A DNA stretch of 64,000 nt, from positions 111,852,514 through 111,916,513 of the forward strand of contig OX578277.1 of assembly GCA_951217055.1 (NCBI GenBank), written 5' to 3'. The first letter of the stretch is position 1. The number at the start of each line of letters is the position of its first letter. The DNA is from Gerris lacustris. Its lineage: Eukaryota; Arthropoda; Insecta; Hemiptera; Gerridae. The notes below the pieces were generated by a model. The model searched no databases and had not been told where the DNA came from. It worked only from the letters and a program-made list of their open reading frames with translations. A program made the translations under genes and the position numbers. Shown in pieces: positions 56,185 through 64,000 of this stretch.

Positions 56185-57567
56185 AATAATTATTTAATTT
56201 ATATTTTGTTATCTTCATACGATTTCTTTTTAAAATAACTTTTTTGGAATATTTGTTAGATATATATTTTTTGTAGTATTCTTTTAGCGTCCTTGTTTAT
56301 TGTATTTGTTACATAATTTTTTTGTTTGTTTTTATTTTGTTTACTTACCGCGCTACCTCATATGTATATATATATTTTTATAGTTTAGATATATTTTTGT
56401 AATACATTCTCTTTAGATGTATATATTATTTTAGTATTAGCTACAAACTTAATTTCAAGTTTCTTTTAGCGTCCATTTTTATTGTATTGGTTACATCATT
56501 TTAAGTTAGTTATCGTTTTTTTTTAATACTCAACGCTATCTTATACATATTTCTTTTTTGTTATAGTGTGAGCTATAAAAAATGTATACATTCTTGTACA
56601 TAAATATTTAGGAGAATAACGAATTGTTGGTTTTTTTATGTTATAAAGTTATACACATAAGAAACAAAGGTGTTTTTTTAAATCCTCATGTCCTTGTAAA
56701 TTTTTTAAGAGTATAATTATTAAAGTTATAATGGTTTTTTGATTCTTCAAAGCTAAATAGATTTTTTTAAAAAAGAAAACATCTAAGAATTAAGATATTT
56801 AATCTGGTGCTTGTTAAAAAAAAGCAATGCCAAAAGGACGGCAGGACTCGATAACGCGTCCGTTTTAATTGTGAGTCAAGCTAAAGGCCGGGGAGGACGC
56901 GCCGGCGCGTCCAATCAGTACGGCCCATGCATATACCTCCGTCCTACTAATTAAACCAACGTTTTACCTCCGTCCTCAATGTGTTAAGTTTCACTTCTAA
57001 TGCGTGAGAGCCTCAAACATATTTTTTATTTGTTACCAACAAAAATAATGGTTTGTTTTGATTTGATGAAGTTGAAAAAAATATAATAACTCATCTAAAT
57101 AGTGACCGATAATTTTATCAAAACTAAACGTTATAATTAATAAGATTACATTTTTTTATTTGCTACCAATAAAAGTATAGGCTTGTTTTGATTTGTTGGT
57201 CTTCAAATAGATAAAATAAATTATCAAAATAGTAGCCGACATTTTATTAAAATTATATTTTTGATTGTTTTGTATTGAAAGCTGTCACTTTTTGATTAAG
57301 GCATGTAAACAAACAATGCGCTTTCTTTATTACACTGAGCTAACCGCCCCGTGTTTTGTTTATTGCCTCGGGAATGACGTCACAGTTCACAGTTCCCGTG
57401 TCATTCCGCTCAACGCAGTCTATTTACTCTGAGAACCTCCCCTTTCTCCCCCCGATGACCTCCCCCTAACCCCTCTTATCTCCTATCGCACTCTTACAAA
57501 CAGTTAAGTATATATCACTCTCACTGAACTTGTTTGTTTACAAAACTTTTTTAATAATATAGATAGA

Positions 57568-57964
57568 TAAGATTTCTTAATAATAATTAAGACACAAAAT
57601 TGACAAAATGTTCTCGATGAAAAATCTGGTTAAATTTCAATATGAATAGTAGTAATAAGTCTTTATTAAATGTCTTGTACCATGTTTTTATTTATTTTTA
57701 TTTAGTTAATATAGCTAAATTGTATTTAGTTAATTTGTTTCAATGTTACGCATTGACCGCAGTGTACTTTTAATTTAAAATTCTATTTTAATTATCATGA
57801 CGAACTCTCTTGGAGGAATTTTAATTTTGACATCAAAGTTGTACCTGTAAATGTAAGTAAATTTTAGAATTAATTGTTATATAATATTAAGGTTTTCAAA
57901 AAGTCGAAATTGAAATAATAGTTAAGATTTTACATTGTAAGATATTAGATATATATATTTCAAG
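57568..57964. other. Spacer at the 3' side of the minus-strand gene
   Basis: AT-rich and probably contains the 3' UTR of the unnamed gene. On the minus strand I could not single out its poly(A) signal with confidence. Confidence 0.3.
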
Positions 57965-60357
57965 TTAGACTGGAATGGTAGGAGTGACGTTGTGCTTCCA
58001 GAAGGGGTGCCGCTGCAGCTGCCGGCACAGATCTCCCTCAGGGTATCTCTCACATCTGCAACACATCAATTTCAATTATACCTCCTTTTACACGACCTTC
58101 TGATTTTAAAATCAATTTTTAGTTATAAATCTTATTCTCACCGAGTAGCAAAAATGTCCTTAAAGCAAGGAAATTATAAAGGAAGAATGAAAATAATAAA
58201 GATATATGCTCCGACTTCAGAAGCAGAAGAAGAAGAAATGGAAGAATTTTACAATAGTTTGCAGATGGCCCTCGATGAAGATAGATAAATCTCCCATAGT
58301 GCACCGTAATTATGGGAGATTTCAATGCTAAAGTCGGAGATGAAGGAAATAGTGAAACATTATGTAAATTCGGATATGGACAAAGAAACAGAAGAGGAGA
58401 AAGGTTAATAGAATTTGCGGAGGGAAGGAATTTTTATGTGATAAATACTTGCTTCACAAAACCAGACGAAAAAAAAAATGGACATGGATTAGCCCATCAG
58501 GAAATGCTAAGAATGAAATTGATTTTTTCTTATCCGATAAAAGAGACATTTTTAAGGATGTTGAAGGAGTGAATACATTCACAACTGGAAATGTCCACAG
58601 GCCGCTGAAAGCACATATAAGAGTAAAATATTTGAAAAATAAAAGGCCAACCTAAATAAGGATAAAAAATAAAGCCACTAGGCCTGTGGGAAAGGTGGAG
58701 CCAGTGACATTTTTGTTTGCCTAGTCGGCACGACCTTCTAGAATTCAAAATCCTGACCTCTCATTGGCTCCCCTACCCAATTTTTCTGATTCTCCCACGC
58801 TGTCAAAAGTCAGTGCAAACGCAAACTGTGAATCTGAGCTCACAAGATAAGCATTTAAGATGTCTGTCAAAAGTGACAACTGATAACATGCAAACTGTAA
58901 ATCTGAGGTCTCAAGATAAGCATTTTATTTCATACTTACACCAACAACATCCATCTATAGATAATTATCTTTTAAAAACATAAATTAAAATGAGTTGTAA
59001 TGATTTGAAAAGGAGTTACTTGTGATTGAGGAGGTGGATGATGTGAGCAGAGATACGACTGTTGACCTGAGTGAGTCTGTGTAGAGAGTCGAGCATTACG
59101 TTATCACACCAACTCACCCAGTACATCAGCTTAGACACCGACCACAGCTCCGCCTCCACCTTCCTTTCCACCGCTTTACCTGTACAACAAATCATCGCTG
59201 TTTTTTTTTTTTTTTTTTTTTTTTTTAAACCCACCTTCCACCCGTGGCTGAAAGGTAGGAGCGCCTCGACAGCTTGGGCCATTGGCGCCTACTCTTTCTT
59301 AAATTTCTATTATCCGATTTTTGCTATTTTCCATTACATTTTTTATTTAATATATCTCTTTTATTAAGCCCTTTATTTGCGTTTATGCAACACATGCCCC
59401 CCCCCCCCCCCCATTATTATTGTAAATAAGTATTATTATATTTTTTGTTTCAGAAGTGTTGTTTTTAACATATCTTGATTTGCAAAAATAAAAAATTGGA
59501 TTTTTAATCAATAATATCTCGAAAACGGTATGTCTCACTTCAAACATGCATAGGACCTTTTTTTTTGCAGAATTATGTGAGAAATATTTTTGTTAATAAC
59601 ACTTCTCTTCAAAAAATAAACAGTTTTGCGTAAAAAGTGAAAAATAAGTAAATTTTGAACTTTAAGAAGAGGTAGGGGGGGAAGCACAAGGGGTAGAAGT
59701 GAGGACTTTTGAGAGAATGTACCTCTTATCATGGTCTATCATCAGAAAAAAATCCAGATTTCCCCTAATTAGTTGCGGGTAAAAACCTTTATTAACTGGG
59801 CTATAAATAACTAGCCCCGTGGTCGAGAGTGCCAACTACTTCACATATCATGTATTGTTCACATCACTGTACATTGTACCACAAAAGGGAGTATGGTGTG
59901 GACATTAGAGAGCTATGTAAATTAAAGCATGGGGTCATACCCATGACCCTGTACCACTATTGACTCACAGATACTAATCAGAGCACCAAGGTAGAGAACC
60001 CCTAAGAGGAGGGGCCCTCACCCTGTGCTGGCCTCGATTCATTATTAGCCAAGCAGACGACACTGGCGCCCATTGCATCTCGGCAACTCTGGCTCCCTCT
60101 AGAGTAGAATCAAGTAATTACCGAGTATGATGTGGAAGTGAGAGTGGAAGGTGGGAGGCATGTTCACTATAGGAGCAGCCTCGGTCAGGAGATCCAGGGT
60201 GTCCTGATATAAATCAGTATGAGGTGCAGCTAACTCCGCAATCAAATTGTTTAGCCACTTTGTCATCTCCTGAGGTCTCGTACCACTTAGAACCACCTTC
60301 CTCAGAACCGGAAACACATCTTTGTACACCGCACTCTCCCTGTAATCCAACCATTCA
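57965..60357 (-). CDS. Unidentified conserved-looking protein, last three coding exons (partial at 5' end)
   Basis: Three exons join cleanly on the minus strand: 60357-60122 (phase 1 out), 59179-59020 (phase 2 out) and 58055-57965, ending in TAA at 57967-57965. Acceptors are gttgacag, ttgtacag and ttgcag; donors are gtaatt and gtaact. The piece encodes about 160 residues. It starts EWLDYRESAVYKDVFPV, runs through TKWLNNLIAELAAPH, FHSHFHIILG, ELWSVSKLMYWVSWCDN and HIIHLLNHKCERYPEGD, and ends FWKHNVTPTIPV. It reads as an all-helical, possibly HEAT/ARM-like C terminus, with no catalytic motif I know. Codon use and splice signals are those of a host gene, not a transposon. Introns contain a LINE endonuclease relic and dispersed repeats. 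Upstream exons were not found between 60358 and 64000 and probably lie beyond the right edge. I do not recognise the family and give no function. Confidence 0.75.
58163..58655 (+). pseudogene. LINE endonuclease domain relic
   Basis: IKIYAPTSEAEEEEMEEFY, then MGDFNAKVG, NRRGERLIEFAEGRNF and NEIDFFLSDKRD in shifted frames follow the order of an apurinic-type LINE endonuclease (RTE/CR1-like). Frameshifts make it dead. It lies antisense inside an intron of the minus-strand gene. Confidence 0.75.
58648..58880 (+). repeat. Dispersed repeat, copy 2 of a pair
   Basis: Matches 21045-21250. It begins where the LINE relic ends, so it may be the LINE's 3' region or a separate element. Confidence 0.5.
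59453..59815 (+). repeat. Single arm of the 51.7-52.9 kb foldback family
   Basis: Colinear with the right arm (about 52540-52905): AATATCTCGAAAACGGTATG, GAATGTACCTCTTATCATGG and TTTATTAACTGGGCTA. Confidence 0.75.
59823..60020 (+). repeat. Dispersed repeat, second copy (see 667-890)
   Basis: Starts CCCCGTGGTCGAGAGTGCC and shares the CATTGTACC and GTATGGTGTGG-type blocks with the first copy. Confidence 0.45.
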
Positions 60358-60461
60358 CTGTCAACTTAGATAAATAATGTTTAAATTTAAAAAGAAAACA
60401 ACATTTTTTTGATAAATTGCCTTATAATTTTTTTTTTTTTAATGTAGAGTTTTTTTTAATA

Positions 60462-61336
60462 CAGGTTGTCCCAGCTAATATGGAACAGCAAAATATCTCC
60501 GGAACCATGAAAGAGAGAAAGATGTGGTTTTCAGGGTTTGATAATGGCTATAAATGTGCTTCTAGAAAAAATGCTGAACATTTTCTGTGATCAGCAAAAG
60601 TGTGTGCATTTTACATAATAAAAAAAGTGAATAGGAAGCCATATTTTTTTTAGACTAGATTTGGATTCTATGGATAAAAATAAGCATTTTTTACTCTTGG
60701 AAATTTTTCGCTCCGAGCTTGTTTGCTGTCTGGAGAGCCCTGAACTTGCTAAAATTTAAACTTTAAGTCCAATTTACAGCTAATCTAATGGAAAAATTCA
60801 AAATACAATAAATTCTTATTTTTAGTCATAGAATCCAAATCCAGTATAAAATACATACCTTTTTTGTAACTATTGTGTTCAGGTGTTCAGCAGGGCTCAA
60901 AAAGTTAAAAAAAATACCAATAATGCATGTTTTTAAGAATGTATTTGAGTTTTACAGATTTAAAAAATGAGAACTTTTTGTATCTTGATTTTTTTCCTAA
61001 ATCCATTAGTTTAGCTGTAAAATGGACTTAAAGTTTCAATTTTAGCAGGATCAGTGCTCTCGAGACGGAAAACTACTGCTCGGAGTGAAAAATTGCCAAG
61101 AGTAAAAAAATTCTTATGTTTAGCCATTGAATCCAAATATAGTCTAAAAAATATGGCTTCCTTATTAACTTTTTCTTAATTATGTAAATCCCGCACACTT
61201 TAGCTGAACACATAAAATGTTCAGCATTATTTCTGGAAGCGCATTTATAGCCATTATCGAATCCTGAAAACCGCAACTTTCTATCTATCATGGTTCCGGA
61301 CATATTTCGCTGTTCCATTTAAGCAGGGACACCCTG
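60462..61336. mobile_element. Mariner-type foldback MITE, 875 bp, TA duplication
   Basis: Ends CAGGTTGTCCC and GGGACACCCTG, flanked by TA. Arms of about 300 bp pair, including ATGGAACAGC and GGCTATAAATG blocks. No transposase. It lies just upstream of the 60357-60122 exon. Confidence 0.75.
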
Positions 61337-61429
61337 TATTTCACCATTCCACTTCTGGGCTACAAAAAATTACTAACTAAAATAATACAGGTTTAAAGGC
61401 CGTTTTTTTTTTTTGCTTTTTTGTTAATG

Positions 61430-61500
61430 GAACATGTTACTTCCCCGATAACAGAACAGTATTAACATGTTACCCCCAAATAACTGTCATTGCCCATCTC
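61430..61500. repeat. Fragment of a repeat shared with 63650-63745
   Basis: ATAACAGAACAG, CCAAATAACNGT and TTNCCCANCTCTA blocks occur in the same order in both places; they resemble hAT ends. Confidence 0.4.
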
Positions 61501-62018
61501 TACTGGGATTATATACAGAGAAGCCAGCACTGCTTCCGCATGTTCACATAAGGATTGGTTCCCCATTTTCTTCATTAGGTTTCTTAATTGCTTCTGGATT
61601 TGTCAGCTTAGTTTATTTAAAACTCCCCTGATTTCTTCCCTTTTCACTGAATTAAGGCGGAAATACACATGCTAGTATAAAAGCATGCCAGTGGCGAGTT
61701 ACTAGCACGTCAGTAGCTGGCATGCTGCAGACGCTGTGTACATTTGCCAGTGAAACAGCATGCTAGTATCATCCGGATGATCGGTCTTGTGCGAGCTACT
61801 AGCACATGACAATACACATTCCAGTCACAGTTCTAGTTTTGAAACAGGCAATCGTTTCTTGCCTTCTTTTAGCCGGAATAAATGATGAAATAATTGTATT
61901 TGATTTAATTAATTTTAATAGTTTTATTAATTGTTTCAATGTACCTTATGCAATTAACCTGATTGTTCTGTTACTTGCTAAAACTGTGTTTTAAAACATT
62001 TGAAAAATCATAAAAAGA

Positions 62019-62190
62019 CACGAAGAGTGTGGGTAAAGATTGGATAGCTAGAAGGGAATTAGGTACATGGAGCGAGTCAGTGGCTACTAAATGAAATGCG
62101 GTTCGAGGACGTTAATGGTTTTAGGAATCAATTGCGAATGCTTCCGGAGAAAGTTGATGAGTTGTTGTCAGATACCCGTGAAAGGAAGGA
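62019..62190 (+). pseudogene. PIF/Harbinger transposase N-terminal relic
   Basis: In shifted frames: RRVWVK, DWIARRELGTWSE, and NEMRFEDVNGFRNQL, then PEKVDELLS, the well-known start of the Harbinger nuclease. At least two frameshifts; the DDE part is not seen. Confidence 0.8.
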
Positions 62191-62427
62191 ACGCAACTAA
62201 AGACTGAAGGGCTGAGGGAGACTCATGCTAGCTACTTTCAACCTTGCGCTGGCAGGCCTGTTTACACGTCCCTTATCAGTTCCCCCTACCCTCGACTTGT
62301 GCCACTGGCAAGACAAAAATCAAACCTCGTGCGATTTATTCGCATGCTTTTTACTCGCATGCTATTTGATATCTACACATGCCAGTAGCTCTCCTCTGCA
62401 AGCTACTCGTATGTTTTTGTGCGAGTA

Positions 62428-62997
62428 GTAGTAGTAGTAGTAGTAGTAAGGGGGCGGGGAGGCCAAGCCTGGCAACTAGACCGCACTCGGGTCCTTTTTG
62501 CCAACCCCTGGTTTTTCACGTCCATCGAACCACCTCAGTCTTACCCTCAAGTCTCCTAGTTTGGGTAATAAAGGAGAGGATATCCTGCCACTTAAGTGTG
62601 ACAAGTTCCTCCTCTCTGATAATCCCTGATCCTAAGGTGTGAAAGCGCAGTCTCCCATGTCCTTCGCAAGCTCCCACCAGGTGGTAGGCTGTTTCCTCTT
62701 CTTCACCACATACTGGACATGTGGGGTCCTCTTCAATCTTTAATAGTGCCAGATGTCTATTTAGTTGACAATGACCTGTTAAGACCCCCACCATTTTTCT
62801 TAGGTTGGGTCTACTCAGTCCCATGAGCCATCTGGTTTTCCCTTTATCTAGCTTAGGCAGCATCATCTTAGTCTGCCTGCATCCTTCAGTTCTTGTCCAC
62901 ACCTTCCCTGCTTCCTCCCAGATCCACTTTTTGATGGCCGATTTGGTTTGACATCTGGACCAGTCAATAGCGGGCTCTGGTCCGCAGCTGTAACTAC
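62428..62997 (-). mobile_element. LINE (I/Jockey-like) 3' fragment with 11-bp target duplication
   Basis: TTGTGCGAGTA at 62417-62427 and 62998-63008. (TAG)n tail on the left, then a minus frame with LSRPNLRKMVGVLTGHC and CPVCGEEEETAYHLVGAC. Close relative of 26536-27118, 5'-truncated. Confidence 0.9.
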
Positions 62998-63030
62998 TTG
63001 TGCGAGTAACTAGCATGTGTATTTCCGCCT

Positions 63031-64000
63031 TTAAGAATTGTCTTTCAATTGTGAGGACTACAGGTAGATACGCTCCATCTCCAGTTCTACTGTACCGATT
63101 TTAACAACTCATTATATTTATATTATACCTCTCTACAGGACGTCACATCACCACCTAATTTAATTTAATTTTTATAAATACCATGAAATAATAATAATAT
63201 AGGAATCTAATAAGTTTATTCAAATAAAGAATGTTTAAGAAATAAAAGCGTTGAGAAAGGTCATCTTAATAAATACAAAGGAACACTCTCTCCATTCAAA
63301 ATAATCCTTACGTTAGTCTCTGACATCATACGACTCACCCACAACATATTTTTCATAATGTAACTCTAGTTCTTTGAAAATCGGCACTGATGATGGCTTT
63401 ATAAAAGCCAAAAGCTGCATTGATAAATAAACAAGTATTATCTTCTGTGGAGAGATTGCTTCTTTGTATTTATAAAGAATGTTTAGTAATATAACTTCTT
63501 TGCTAATAGTTCACTGAATTTTGTAGGGTAGAGCTCGGTTCTAACTCGGAACCCTAAGCCCTGTTCCAATTTCTAATAATCTTGGTTAGCAACTTTCTTC
63601 TGTTACCCTTCATTTTTACCTTATTCTTGTCAGTTGTCGGTATTGGAAACCCCCTGTTACTCAAATAACATGTTATTGGAACATTTAATAACCCAATAAC
63701 AGAACAGAGTGTTACTGCCAAATAACCGTTATTACCCACCTCTAGTGTAGAGTATTATTAGAGGGTGGGATTGATTGATACTGTAGTTATTGGGACTTCT
63801 TTAGATTGTTACTACCCTATGTTGTTTTAGAATAAAAATTACTTTGACTTAATAACTATTAAGGTAAACAGGTCAAGTGTGTGCTAGTCAGCACACAGCG
63901 AGGGTCTGTAGGCAACCCTGTATAGTTTAAGTACTACCCTATTGATGGTGATTTTTAAAATGCTAAAAAGCTTACTTTGAACTATCCTATGAGTCTGATA
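63031..64000. other. Right end of window, no exon recognised
   Basis: AT-rich; includes the repeat at 63650-63745. Missing upstream exons of the minus-strand gene were looked for here and not found. Confidence 0.35.

Larger units (their letters stand above)
54915..56983 (+). mobile_element. piggyBac transposon, internally deleted (2069 bp)
   Basis: Ends CACGTTGAGGACGG and its near complement CCGTCCTCAATGTG, flanked by TTAA at 54911-54914 and 56984-56987. Two subterminal palindromes of the GGACGCGCCAGCGCGTCC type sit inside each end (54931, 54974, 56844, 56895). Empty site in Helitron copy 1 at 3352-3355. Confidence 0.93.
53985..57567 (-). mobile_element. Non-autonomous Helitron, copy 2, carrying two TTAA insertions
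   Basis: Same ends as copy 1 (CTAG next to A on the left, TCTATCTATATTATT next to T on the right). Removing 54141-54418 and 54915-56983 with one TTAA each leaves about 1228 bp colinear with 2694-3938. Confidence 0.87.
61655..63030 (+). mobile_element. PIF/Harbinger element, decayed, with a LINE inside
   Basis: Ends AGGCGGAAATACACATGC and its exact complement, flanked by TTA on both sides. Subterminal GCATGCCAGT and CTAGCATG words. Contains an N-terminal transposase relic at 62019-62190 and a LINE at 62428-62997. Confidence 0.85.

Overview
This is eukaryotic nuclear DNA, AT-rich and dense in transposons. It is probably from an insect. Evidence: spliced GT-AG genes of animal families (Mondo, CABIN1, MTMR9), large repeat-filled introns, and a mix of Helitron, piggyBac, mariner/pogo, hAT, PIF/Harbinger, LINE, SINE and Ty3/gypsy remains. 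The insect call is an inference from gene and repeat content; no marker fixes the species.

Four host genes are supported. (1) 3994-7955, minus: the first two coding exons of Mondo, the glucose-sensing bHLH-Zip partner of Mlx, running off the left edge. (2) 12051-18497, plus: a 2148-residue open frame without introns encoding a CABIN1-like subunit of the HIRA histone H3.3 chaperone complex. (3) 25983-45839, plus: a complete MTMR9-type pseudophosphatase that I assembled from 11 exons with matching phases (563 residues); its active-site Cys and Arg are replaced. (4) 57965-60357, minus: the last three coding exons of a gene I cannot name, with its 5' part to the right.

The rest is mostly mobile DNA, much of it nested. 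The clearest case is a pair of related Helitrons at 2694-3938 and 53985-57567. The first preserves two empty TTAA sites; in the second those same sites hold a 278-bp TTAA element and a 2069-bp internally deleted piggyBac, each with its TTAA duplicated. Other dated nests are an R1-like LINE (14-bp duplication) inside a mariner-type transposase in MTMR9 intron 4, a LINE (11-bp duplication) inside a PIF/Harbinger element at 61.7-63.0 kb, and a pogo element inside a Helitron fragment in MTMR9 intron 9.

A second theme is inverted structure. Long foldbacks lie at 8.5-10.9, 36.9-40.7, 47.8-48.4, 51.7-52.9 and 60.5-61.3 kb, and several tRNA-derived SINEs occur as inverted dimers. The 47.8-48.4 kb foldback carries an exon-like 102-bp block with splice signals in both arms. 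Three tandem arrays (81, 26 and 19 bp units) are also present; the 19-bp array is open in several frames on both strands and makes false ORFs. I found no cellular RNA gene, no CRISPR, and no new multi-gene system.
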